Assembly: GCF_001854805.1 (NCBI RefSeq)
Contig: NZ_MBLO01000125.1
Span: forward strand, 131,614 to 195,613
Origin: Pseudofrankia coriaricola
GTDB lineage: Bacteria > Actinomycetota > Actinomycetes > Frankiales > Frankiaceae
Reading direction: 5' to 3'
Length of the DNA: 64,000 nucleotides
Positions 18,557 through 27,009 of this stretch are shown piece after piece. How positions within the stretch are numbered: the first letter of the stretch is position 1; each line of letters starts with the position of its first letter. A program made the position numbers and the translations under genes. The notes below the pieces were generated by a model. The model had not been told where the DNA came from and did no database searches. It saw only the letters and a program-made list of their open reading frames with translations.

Positions 18557-20473
18557 TCACTCAGGCGGTTGGGTGGTGCCGCCGAAGTAGCTCTCCTCGA
18601 TGAGCTCGGGGTGCGCGATCAGGTGAGCGGCGTCCTCATGCAGGGCGATGCGGCCGCGGTCGAGGACGTAGGCCCGGTCGGCGACCCGCAGCGCGAGCGA
18701 GACGTGCTGCTCGACCAGCAGTACCCCCAGGCCCGTCTCGTCGGCGACGCGGCGCAGCGCGGCAAGCAGCGGCGGCACGATGCCGGGCGCGAGGCCGAAG
18801 GAGAACTCGTCGACCAGCAGCAGCGCGGGCCGGCGGACCAGCGCGAGGGCGAGCGCGAGCTGCTGGCGCTCGCCGCCCGAGAGCGCTCCGGCCGGCCGGC
18901 CGAGCAGCGCGCTCAACGCCGGGAACAGTTCGAGAACGGCCGCGATCCTCTCCCCGGCCCGCTGGGCGCCGACCGACGGGGCGGCATCGGCGCTGGCGGT
19001 GGCACCGCGGGTGCCATCGCTGCCGGAGGGGCCGACGCCGGCTGGGGCGCCCGCGCCCGCGGCGGGGCCAGCCGCGGTGTCGGGACCGGGCCAGCCCGCC
19101 CCGGCGGCACCGCGCGGCGCGGGATGGCGGACGGCCAGCCGCAGGTTCTCCCGGACGGTCAGGGTCGGAACCGAGCCATGCCCCTGTGGCACGACGGCGA
19201 GCCCCCGCCTGGCCAGCCTGTCGGGAGTCGCTCGCCGGGTGGGCGAGCCGAGCAGCGTAACCGTGCCGGTGACCGGCGACAGCAGCCCGGAGATCATGCG
19301 GATGAGCGTCGTCTTGCCGGCCCCGTTCGGGCCGAGCAGGGCGACGATCTCTCCTGGGCGGACGGTGAGCGAGACGTCGCGCACCACCGGCGCGCCGGCC
19401 GGGACACCGCCGCCCGCGAGGGCGAGCACGCCGCGGCGCCGCCCGCCGTAGCGCCCGACGGCCCGGTCGACCTCCAGCAGCACGGGCGGCAGCGCCCGCG
19501 CCGCCGCCGAACCGGGCCTGGCCGGCGTGGTGTCGCCTGTGGACGCCGGCCGGCGGGGCCGCGGCGGGACGGGCACGTCGGCATCGCTCGGCCCGGTGCC
19601 CAGGTAGGCGGTCCGCACAGCGGGGTGCACCCGGACCCGCTCGGGCGGTCCCTGGGCGACCACCCGCCCGCCGTCGAGCACGACCACCTCGTCGCAGACG
19701 GAGAAGACGAGCTCGACGTCGTGGTCGACGAGCAGCACGCCTATGCCAGCGGCGGCGAGCGCACGGAGGCGGGCGGACAGGGCCGCCCGTCCCGGCGCGT
19801 CGAGGCCGGCGGCCGGCTCGTCGAGCAGCACGGCTCGTGGCCGCCCGGCGAGCGCCCGCCCGAACGCGAGCGCCGCCCGCTGGTCGTGGGTCAACGTGTC
19901 CGGCAGCTGGCTGGCGACCGCGGTGAGGTCGACCCCGCCGCGTCCCGCCCGGGCGAGCCCGCCGCTGATCGCCGCGCCGATGGCCAGCGGCCCGGTCCTC
20001 GGGCCGATGGTGATCGGCCCGGTCGAGGCCGGGCCGACGGCGGCGACCGCGGACGCAAGCGGCGAGGCCCCGGCCGGGTTGGCGAGCCTGCCCGTGGCGG
20101 CACCGCCGGCGACGGCCAGGTTCTCGGAGACCGACAGGTCCTCGAACAGCTCCAACGACTGGAACGTACGGGCCAGGCCGCGCCGGAACCGCTCGTGCGG
20201 CGCCAGCGACTCGATCCGGGTGCCGTCGAGCAGGATCGACCCGTCGGTGTCGGACCCGGGCACGAAACCGGTGATCGCGTCGATCAGGGTGGTCTTGCCG
20301 GCACCGTTCGGGCCGATCAGCCCAATGATCGTGCCGGCTGGTACGACGAACGACACGTCGTCGACGACGGTCACGCGTCCGTAGCGGACGGTGAGACCGT
20401 CGACGGCGAGCCCGCGCTCGGGCGCCACGAGCGCCCCCATGTTCGGCAGTGACCCGCTCACTGACCCACTCAC
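18557..20473 (-). CDS. fused branched-chain-type ABC importer ATPase (LivG-LivF in one chain)
   Basis: Two complete ATP-binding cassettes are joined in 638 residues. The first (about 17-300) is LivG-like, with Walker A GPNGAGKTTLIDAITGF and Walker B AVLLDEPAAG; its signature loop is degenerate (LTHDQRAALAFGRAL rather than LSxGQ). The second (about 330-638) is LivF-like, with GPNGAGKTTLIRMISGL, signature LSGGERQQLALALAL, and LLLVDEFSFGLAP. An Ala/Gly/Pro-rich insert at about 480-520 splits the second cassette. LivG and LivF are normally separate proteins of about 250 and 240 residues. The start overlaps the permease stop by four bases, indicating coupled translation. Confidence 0.88.
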   Translation of the reverse strand: MSGSVSGSLPNMGALVAPERGLAVDGLTVRYGRVTVVDDVSFVVPAGTIIGLIGPNGAGKTTLIDAITGFVPGSDTDGSILLDGTRIESLAPHERFRRGLARTFQSLELFEDLSVSENLAVAGGAATGRLANPAGASPLASAVAAVGPASTGPITIGPRTGPLAIGAAISGGLARAGRGGVDLTAVASQLPDTLTHDQRAALAFGRALAGRPRAVLLDEPAAGLDAPGRAALSARLRALAAAGIGVLLVDHDVELVFSVCDEVVVLDGGRVVAQGPPERVRVHPAVRTAYLGTGPSDADVPVPPRPRRPASTGDTTPARPGSAAARALPPVLLEVDRAVGRYGGRRRGVLALAGGGVPAGAPVVRDVSLTVRPGEIVALLGPNGAGKTTLIRMISGLLSPVTGTVTLLGSPTRRATPDRLARRGLAVVPQGHGSVPTLTVRENLRLAVRHPAPRGAAGAGWPGPDTAAGPAAGAGAPAGVGPSGSDGTRGATASADAAPSVGAQRAGERIAAVLELFPALSALLGRPAGALSGGERQQLALALALVRRPALLLVDEFSFGLAPGIVPPLLAALRRVADETGLGVLLVEQHVSLALRVADRAYVLDRGRIALHEDAAHLIAHPELIEESYFGGTTQPPE

Positions 20474-22647
20474 CGGGCGTCCCCCTCCGGCGGTGCCCCA
20501 CCAGCCACGCCAGTTCCGGGCCGTCGATCGCCCGGGATGCTCGGTTCGCCCGCGGGCGCGACCCCGGCCCGGGAGTCGGCTCCGGCCGGCGGGGCCGGTC
20601 CTGTCAACGGGCCGGTCCTGCTCCCCGGCCTCAGCTGGGCGGCGACGCCGCGCGCCCCGCCCGGCCGGGCGCCGCTCCGGCCGGCCCGGTGCGCACCAGC
20701 CGTCACGGGCACCGCCGGCCGCCGGTAGGCGAGTCCCGCGGGCCGCAGCACCGCGAGCACCACGACGGCGAGCCCGCAGATCAGCGACTGGTAGGTACCC
20801 AGCCCGGCCACGTCGTCGAGCGCGGTGAACACCAGCCCGCCCGGCACCAGCAGCCCGGCGGTCAGCGCTCCGGACACCGTCGTCACCCCGCCGACCGCGA
20901 CGACGGCCAGGAAGAACAGCGACGCGGTGACGCCGAACGAGTCGAAGGAGAGGGTGCCCTGGCCGTAGCCGAGGAGGCAGCCACCCAGGCCCGCGATCCC
21001 GGCCGAGATCCCGAACGCGAGAACCTTGGTACGCCGGACGTCTACGCCAGCCGCCGATGCCGCTCGCTCGTTGGCCCGGACGGCGAGCATCCGCCGCCCG
21101 AAGCGGGAGCCGCGCAGCCGGACGACGCCGTAGCAGCAGGCGGCCAGCACGACCAGCGACAGCAACCCGTACTGCACCCGGGGGAAGCCGGGGCCGGAGA
21201 GCCCGAAGTCAACGCCGAACACCTTCGGCGACGGCACCTTGGTGCCGCCAAGTCCACCGGTGACCAGCGGGTTGGCGAACACCGCCTCCTGGATCGCGAC
21301 GCCGGCGGCGAGTGTGATGACCGCGAGGTCGATGCCGCGTACCCGGCGGGCGACGAGACCCAGCAGCAGGCCGACGGCGGCGGCCACGGCCGTCGCGAGC
21401 AGCGGCGCCACCGGGAACGGGATGTGCAGGCTGCGCTGCAGGCGGGCGAGCAGGAAGCCGGCGACGCCGGCGATTGACATCTGCGCGAGCGAGAGCTGGC
21501 CGACGTAGCCGACCAGGACGACGAACGACAGGCAGACGACCGCGCCGGCGATGCTGCGTTCCAGGCCGAGCCGGTAGGTCCCCTGCAGGAGGAAGAGCGC
21601 GCCGACGCCGACCGCGAGCCCAGCGAGCAGCGTGAGCGCCGCGCGCCGCGCGCCGGTCGGCGGCCCCACCGGTGGCAGCCGGGTGATGGCCGCGGCGGTC
21701 GTGACCCTGCCCGGCACCAGCTGCCCGCGCGAGACGGCGACCCCGATGAGCAGCAGCAGCGGCAGCAGCTCGCGCAGGCCCGGCTGGTCGAGCCAGCTCA
21801 CGTCCTGCCGGACCTGGAGCAGCGCCGACTGGGCCATGCCGAGAGCGAGCGCGCCCGCCACGGTCGCGCCGAACGACGAAAGGCCGCCGAGCAGCGCCGC
21901 CGCGAGCGCGGGCACGACGAACAGCGAGAACGTCCCCGGGTTGAGGGCGGAGACCGGCGCGATCAGGATTCCGGCCGCCGCCGCCAGCACCGCCGCCACC
22001 ACCCAGTTCGCGGCGGCGATGAGCTCGGTGCGGTAGCCCCACAGCGCCACCGTGTCCGGGTCGGCGGCGACGGCCCGTGTGGCGAGCCCGAACCGGGTCC
22101 AGCGGGACACGGCCCACAGCACCAGCCCGGCGGCGATGGCGAGCGCGGCGAGCAGCAGCCGGTCGCTGGGGACCGTCGTGCCGAGCACCTTGACGGGCTT
22201 CTGCGTCAGCACCGGGTCGAGGGACCGGCTGTCGGTACCTGACGGCCCGGAGACAAACTGGATCACGGCCACGGCCTGCAGCGCGATCATCAGCCCGACG
22301 GCGGCCACAACGGCGGTCATCGGCGGCGCGGAGCGCAACGGCCGGAACACCAGCAGATAGCCGATCAGCCCGAACAGCCCCGCGAGCGCCAGCGAGACCG
22401 TGAAAGCCAGGGTGAACGACGGGTGGTCGGTCAGATGAATTCGTGGTGGCACGCCGACGACGGGAAAGACGATGTCGCCGACCTCACGCAGCTCGGCGTA
22501 CTGGTACGTCGCATACATGGCGAAGGCGCCATGCGCGACGTTGACCACGCCAGATGCCCGATAGGTCAGCACAAGGCCGAGTCCGAGTGCTGCGTACACG
22601 GCCCCGGTGCCAAGCCCGAGAACCAACGCGGCTAGATACGTGGACAC
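20470..22647 (-). CDS. fused branched-chain-type ABC importer permease (LivH-LivM in one chain)
   Basis: The N-terminal half is LivH-like: GLGTGAVYAALGLGLVLTYR, then GVVNVAHGAFAMYATY. The C-terminal half is LivM-like: SLAQMSIAGVAGFLLARL, VRANERAASAAGVDVRRTK, then FGISAGIAGLGG. About sixteen membrane helices are predicted in total, where separate LivH and LivM have about eight each. The GTG at 22647 begins directly before the first helix; the longer frame adds a charged leader that overlaps the divergent gene. The Gly/Pro-rich C-terminal tail (about 70 residues) is unusual. It forms an operon with the fused ATPase. Confidence 0.87.
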   Translation of the reverse strand: MSTYLAALVLGLGTGAVYAALGLGLVLTYRASGVVNVAHGAFAMYATYQYAELREVGDIVFPVVGVPPRIHLTDHPSFTLAFTVSLALAGLFGLIGYLLVFRPLRSAPPMTAVVAAVGLMIALQAVAVIQFVSGPSGTDSRSLDPVLTQKPVKVLGTTVPSDRLLLAALAIAAGLVLWAVSRWTRFGLATRAVAADPDTVALWGYRTELIAAANWVVAAVLAAAAGILIAPVSALNPGTFSLFVVPALAAALLGGLSSFGATVAGALALGMAQSALLQVRQDVSWLDQPGLRELLPLLLLIGVAVSRGQLVPGRVTTAAAITRLPPVGPPTGARRAALTLLAGLAVGVGALFLLQGTYRLGLERSIAGAVVCLSFVVLVGYVGQLSLAQMSIAGVAGFLLARLQRSLHIPFPVAPLLATAVAAAVGLLLGLVARRVRGIDLAVITLAAGVAIQEAVFANPLVTGGLGGTKVPSPKVFGVDFGLSGPGFPRVQYGLLSLVVLAACCYGVVRLRGSRFGRRMLAVRANERAASAAGVDVRRTKVLAFGISAGIAGLGGCLLGYGQGTLSFDSFGVTASLFFLAVVAVGGVTTVSGALTAGLLVPGGLVFTALDDVAGLGTYQSLICGLAVVVLAVLRPAGLAYRRPAVPVTAGAHRAGRSGARPGGARGVAAQLRPGSRTGPLTGPAPPAGADSRAGVAPAGEPSIPGDRRPGTGVAGGAPPEGDAR

Positions 22648-22708
22648 ACCTGTCCCCAAGCTCGACTCGACCGCGCCCGGCTGCCGACGGGAGTGTAGCT
22701 TCCTGGTC

Positions 22709-23944
22709 GTGATCCGTTTTGGGCGTGTTCTCGCGGCTGGCTGTGTAGCGCTGGCGATGGTTCTCGCCGGGTGCACGAGTCAGCGCGGAGGGGATTCGGC
22801 GGGCGACGGCACAGGCAGCGGGACGCCCGCCGTCGGGCCGACCGGGCCACCGCTGCTGCTCGGCTATGTGACCCAGGAAAACAGCGCGGTCGGCTCGTTC
22901 CCGGAGACCCGGGTCGCCGCGGAGGCGGCGGCCGCGTATGCGAACGCGGAGCTGGACGGGGTCAAGGGCCGGCCCGTCAAGCTGGTGACCTGCGCGACGA
23001 ACGGCTCGCCCGAGTCGTCGCAGGGCTGCGCGAACAAGCTCGTGGCGCAGCACCCGGTCGCCGTCGTCGGCGGGATCGACGTCGGCGCCGAGGCGGCGAT
23101 GGAGGTCTACAAGAACGCTGGCATCCCCTACGTGAGCGGCTCGCCGCAGCTCAACGGGGAGCTGAACTCGACGAACTCGTTCTCGCTGACCGGCGGCACC
23201 GCGGCCGAGCTGATCGGCATCACCGACTACCTCACGTCGGTGAAGAAGGTCCACAGCGTGCACGCGCTGTACGTCGACCTGTCCGGGCTGCTCTCCATCG
23301 CGATCGACTACTCGAGGCAGATCCTGAACAAAAAGGGCGTGACGGACGTCACCCTCACGTCGGAGAAGGCTGACGCCGCCGACTTCGCCCCGGCCCTCAG
23401 CAACGCCGCCAAGGGCAATCCCGACGCGATCGTCGTCGTGTTCCAGGCGCAGGCCTGCGCCCGCATCGTCCAGGCTGCGAGCGCACTCAACATCAAGACA
23501 CCGATGTACCTGATCGGTTCCTGCGCGAGCCCCACCGTCGCCAGGGCGGCCGGCGGGCACACCGACAACCTGGTCTTCGCCTCCGGCTACCTGCCGGCGA
23601 CCGACGGCGACAAGGACCCCGCCGCCGCGGCTTTCGCCAAGCGGGTGCCGGCCGAGCAGCGGACCTCCGGTTCGGAGGGCTCGTTCTCCGCGGTGCTGGT
23701 GGTCCGCAACCTGCTCGAGACCCTGCCGGACCCGACGCCGGCGGCGCTGACCACCGCGCTGCGGGCGACCAAGGAATACCCGAACGTCATGGCGCATCCG
23801 TTCACCTGCGACGGCAAGCAGATCAATCTCCTGCCGTCGATCTGCAACTCCGCCGTGCGCCTGCTCACCTGGAACGGCAAGGGCTTCACCGACCTCACCG
23901 GCAACTGGGTCGACGGCCGCAAGCTCCTCGACCTCGTCAGCTGA
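22709..23944 (+). CDS. branched-chain-type ABC importer substrate-binding lipoprotein
   Basis: GTG 22709 gives a lipoprotein signal: VIRFGRVLAAG, then the lipobox VLAGC. The mature part is a type I periplasmic-binding fold (LivK-like): a start segment LLLGYVTQENSAVGSFPE, VAVVGGIDVGAEAAMEVY, and a hinge near PMYLIGSCASP. It would capture the solute outside the cell and hand it to the fused permease encoded divergently. The 61-bp space between the two starts must hold both promoters. Amino acid, amide or urea are possible ligands. Confidence 0.85.
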   Translation: MIRFGRVLAAGCVALAMVLAGCTSQRGGDSAGDGTGSGTPAVGPTGPPLLLGYVTQENSAVGSFPETRVAAEAAAAYANAELDGVKGRPVKLVTCATNGSPESSQGCANKLVAQHPVAVVGGIDVGAEAAMEVYKNAGIPYVSGSPQLNGELNSTNSFSLTGGTAAELIGITDYLTSVKKVHSVHALYVDLSGLLSIAIDYSRQILNKKGVTDVTLTSEKADAADFAPALSNAAKGNPDAIVVVFQAQACARIVQAASALNIKTPMYLIGSCASPTVARAAGGHTDNLVFASGYLPATDGDKDPAAAAFAKRVPAEQRTSGSEGSFSAVLVVRNLLETLPDPTPAALTTALRATKEYPNVMAHPFTCDGKQINLLPSICNSAVRLLTWNGKGFTDLTGNWVDGRKLLDLVS

Positions 23945-23974
23945 CCCCGCCGCCCTCGTTCCATCCGCTCGTCC

Positions 23975-24010
23975 CTCGGCGGCCTGGCCCACAAGGGCCA
24001 GGCCGCCGAG
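23975..24010. terminator. strong hairpin terminator after the binding-protein gene
   Basis: A perfect 16-bp stem, CTCGGCGGCCTGGCCC paired with its complement, encloses a four-base ACAA loop 30 bases after the stop codon. There is no T-run. Confidence 0.75.
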
Positions 24011-24168
24011 TCGTGCCGGCACCCACCTCGTGGCCAGGTCTCGGTCGTCGATCTCCGGCACCTGACCGTGCCCGGAGCGATCGCCCTCCGATCTGGCATG
24101 TACGCCATCGACTGGCTGCGTTCGCCTTTTGACCGAGTTAGGCTGGCTGCTGACCAGGGAGGTGGACC

Positions 24169-24711
24169 ATCGCCGCCGAGAAGGTCACGTCGCGCCAGTA
24201 CGACCGCTGGTCGGAGGACCATCGTGCCGACGTCGAGGTCGCCGATGGCCAGGTGGTCACCGCCGCCGTCGCCTCCGCCCGGCGCCGGAGAATGGCGCGG
24301 CACATCGCGAACGCGTTGGACGCCGCCGGCGGGCCGGAGTGGAACGCGGACGTCGCCGTCGAGATATGCCTGACCGAGGCGCCGCTGACGATCCGCCGCC
24401 CAGATGTCGTCGTCTACCGCGCCGACGCGCTCGACACCGCCCCGATGCACGCCGACCGGGTACTATGCGTCGTCGAGCTGGTCTCCAGCAGTTCCCAGGC
24501 GACCGGCCGGATCGTCGGCGTGCATCGTTACGCCCAGGCCGGCATCGGCCATTACTGGCGGATCGAGTGGTCGGCCACCGGCGTCCCGGTTGCCTGCGCC
24601 TACGACCTCGACCCGGCGTCGCAGATCTACCAGGAGCACGCCGTCCGCGGCGGCCTGGTTCACGTCACCACCCCGTTCCCCGTGACGATCAACCTGACCC
24701 AGCTGCCGTAA
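24169..24711 (+). CDS. Uma2-family (PD-(D/E)XK-like) protein with probable ATC start
   Basis: The family core is clear: DVEVADGQVV, RPDVVVYRADAL and VVELVSSSSQATGRI, with HRYAQAGIGHYWRIE. This is the Uma2 (DUF820) restriction-endonuclease-like fold. The conventional start in this frame, GTG 24253, would remove the first 28 residues of the domain (YDRWSEDHRADVEVADGQ). The frame extends back to a stop just before an excellent AGGGAGG six bases ahead of ATC 24169. That codon gives a full-length 180-residue protein, so I use it. Uma2 proteins are abundant in Frankia and cyanobacteria; their role is unknown. Confidence 0.7.
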   Translation: MAAEKVTSRQYDRWSEDHRADVEVADGQVVTAAVASARRRRMARHIANALDAAGGPEWNADVAVEICLTEAPLTIRRPDVVVYRADALDTAPMHADRVLCVVELVSSSSQATGRIVGVHRYAQAGIGHYWRIEWSATGVPVACAYDLDPASQIYQEHAVRGGLVHVTTPFPVTINLTQLP

Positions 24712-24898
24712 CCCGGCGCCCGGCCGCCGGTGGCGCTGGCCCGTCGCCGCTGGGCGGCGCTGGCCCGGGGAGCGGGCGCTGACCGCGGAGCGCGGTGCGC
24801 CATCGACCAGTTGGTTGATGGGCGGATCAGCCGGCTCGCGGGCGGGGATGACCGGACGGTTGATCCACAACGGGCGCCGGCGGCGGCAGTGTTGTGCC

Positions 24899-25915
24899 AT
24901 GGCTGGTTCAGGCTCCACCGCGATCGAGGTAGCTGGCCTCGAGAAGCAATACGGCGACCGCGAGGTACTGCGCGGAGTGTCGTTCAGCGTGCGACAAGGT
25001 GAGATCTTCGGCGTCCTCGGGCCCAACGGTGCCGGCAAGACGACGACCGTCGAGATCATCGAGGGACTGCGCAGGCAGGACCGGGGCACGGTCCGCGTCC
25101 TCGGGCTGGACCCGTGGGCGGATCGTCGGGCGCTCACGCCCCAGCTCGGCGTCCAGTTGCAGGAGAGCGAGCTGCCCGGGCGGATGACCGTCGACGAAGC
25201 GCTGGCGTTGCAGGCCGCGTTCTACGACGCCCCCGTCGACACCGCGGCGCTGCGCGACGAGCTCGGCCTCGCCGAGGTGCGCCGGACCCGGTTCGGCAAG
25301 CTGTCCGGCGGGCAGCGCCAGCGCCTCTCGCTCGCGCTGGCGCTGGTCGGCGACCCGCGGGTCGCGGTGCTCGACGAGCTGACCACGGGCGTCGACCCGC
25401 ACGGCCGGCGGGACGTGTGGGACCTCGTCGAGCGGATCCGCGATCGCGGCGTGACGATCCTGCTCGTCACGCATCTGCTCGAGGAGGCCGAGCGGCTCTG
25501 CGACCGGGTCGCCGTCCTCGACGCCGGCCGGATCGTCGCCCTCGACACCCCGGCCGCGCTGGCCCGCGCCGCCGAAGGCACGTCGACGATCCGGTTCCGG
25601 CCGTCCACGCCGATCGACGACTCCCTCCTCACCGCCATTCCCGAGGTCGCCTCGGTGACCCACACCGGGCCGACCGTGCGGGTCACCGGCACGGGCGAGC
25701 TGGTGCACGCCGTGGTCGTCGTGCTCGCCCGCCACCAGATCGTCGCCCAGGACCTGCGCATCGAGCAGGCCACGCTGGACGACGCCTACCTGTCGCTGAC
25801 CAGCTCGCCAGCCCCCGAACCGAGGGACGCGGGCGAGAACACGCCCCAGGCCAAGGCACCGGCTAAGGCATCGGCCCAGGGAAGCACCGCCGGCCGCAAA
25901 ACGAGGAGGTCCTGA
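24899..25915 (+). CDS. ABC exporter ATP-binding protein (DrrA/CcmA-like)
   Basis: The 338-residue protein has Walker A GPNGAGKTTTVEIIEGL, Q-loop GVQLQESELP, signature LSGGQRQRLSLALAL, Walker B VAVLDELTTGVD and switch His in LLVTHLLEEAE. The D-loop region reads DELTTG rather than DEPTSG. A C-terminal extension resembles the DrrA regulatory domain. The stop overlaps the permease start (TGATG). It acts with the next gene, probably as a small-molecule exporter. Confidence 0.88.
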   Translation: MAGSGSTAIEVAGLEKQYGDREVLRGVSFSVRQGEIFGVLGPNGAGKTTTVEIIEGLRRQDRGTVRVLGLDPWADRRALTPQLGVQLQESELPGRMTVDEALALQAAFYDAPVDTAALRDELGLAEVRRTRFGKLSGGQRQRLSLALALVGDPRVAVLDELTTGVDPHGRRDVWDLVERIRDRGVTILLVTHLLEEAERLCDRVAVLDAGRIVALDTPAALARAAEGTSTIRFRPSTPIDDSLLTAIPEVASVTHTGPTVRVTGTGELVHAVVVVLARHQIVAQDLRIEQATLDDAYLSLTSSPAPEPRDAGENTPQAKAPAKASAQGSTAGRKTRRS

Positions 25916-26661
25916 TGTCCCGCAAGGTGCTCGGAGCGCTGGTGCGCAGCGAGGCACGGCTGGCGCTGCGCGACCCTGGTACGACGTTGTTCGCCGTCGG
26001 CCTGCCCGTCGTTCTCGTGGTGATCCTCGGCTGTGTCCCGTCCTTCCGCGAGCACAGCGCCGATCTCGGCGGTGCGCGGGTCATCGACCTCTACCTCCCG
26101 ATCACGATCGTCATGGTCGTCGCGCTGCTGGGGCTGAGCCTGGCGCCCGGCGCCCTGGCCAGGTACCGGGAGAAGGGCGTCCTCAAGCGGCTGGCGACCA
26201 CCCCGGCGAGCCCCGCGTCGCTGCTGGCCGCTCAGGGCGCCGTGATCGCGATCCTCGCGGTCCTCGTCGCGGCGCTGCTCCACGTGGTCGGTGCCGCCGC
26301 GTTCCGCGTGCCCGCGCCGGAACAGCCCGTCGGCTACGTGCTGGCGCTCCTGCTGACGATCGCGACCCTCATCGCGCTCGGCCTGCTGATCGCGGCCGTG
26401 GCGCCAAGCAGCGGGGTCGCGAACGGCATCGGCGTCGGGCTGTTCTACCCGCTGATGTTCTTCGCCGGGCTGTGGGTGCCCCGGGAGGCGATGCCGCGCG
26501 TACTCGTGGACATCGGTGACGCGACCCCCCTCGGAGCGGCGGTGGGCGCCTTGCAGGACTCGATGTCCGGGTCGTGGCCCGGCCTGGTGCATGTGGGAGT
26601 GATGGTCGCCTACATCGTCCTGTGTGGCCTCGGCGCGGCCCGCTGGTTCCGCTGGATGTGA
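25915..26661 (+). CDS. ABC-2 type permease
   Basis: The 248 residues have six predicted helices and the ABC-2 signature region YPLMFFAGLWVPREAMPRVL. RYREKGVLKRLATTPASP follows the second helix. It is translationally coupled to the ATPase. Paired with the kinase/regulator genes downstream, this is a common actinobacterial 'exporter plus its own two-component system' arrangement. Confidence 0.87.
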   Translation: MSRKVLGALVRSEARLALRDPGTTLFAVGLPVVLVVILGCVPSFREHSADLGGARVIDLYLPITIVMVVALLGLSLAPGALARYREKGVLKRLATTPASPASLLAAQGAVIAILAVLVAALLHVVGAAAFRVPAPEQPVGYVLALLLTIATLIALGLLIAAVAPSSGVANGIGVGLFYPLMFFAGLWVPREAMPRVLVDIGDATPLGAAVGALQDSMSGSWPGLVHVGVMVAYIVLCGLGAARWFRWM

Positions 26662-26691
26662 GGGATCGAGGCGCTGGACGCGCTCGATCCC

Positions 26692-26977
26692 GTCGGGCGC
26701 CAGGGCGCCCTCCCCGGCTGGTTTCGGGGTTGACGTGTCCGGACGGGGCTGGTCTGGTCCGAGGTCGGTCAGATGGTTGCGTTGGCGCTGCGCCAATGCG
26801 CCGTCACCAGTCCACACCAAGTACAGAACCCCGACCCCTGTCGGGCGCCAGGGCGCCCTCCCCGGCTGAGATCGCGGTTGGCGTGTTCGGACGGAGCTGG
26901 GCTGGTCTGGTCCGAGGTCGGTCAGGTAGTTACGTTGGCGCTGCGCCAATGCGCCGTCACCAGTCCACACCAGGTAC
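26692..26977 (+). repeat. two tandem copies of a ~148-bp non-coding repeat
   Basis: Copies start at 26692 and 26840 with GTCGGGCGCCAGGGCGCCC. They continue in parallel through GGTCTGGTCCGAGGTCGGTC and TTGGCGCTGCGCCAATGCG to CAGTCCACACCA, with a few substitutions and small indels. Each contains two palindromes (GGCGCCAGGGCGCC and TTGGCGCTGCGCCAA). They fill the gap between the permease and histidine-kinase genes. A diverged, interrupted relative lies at about 55004-55260. Confidence 0.85.
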
Positions 26978-27009
26978 GAATCTTGGGCGAATCGGGAAAG
27001 AGGTGTCGC

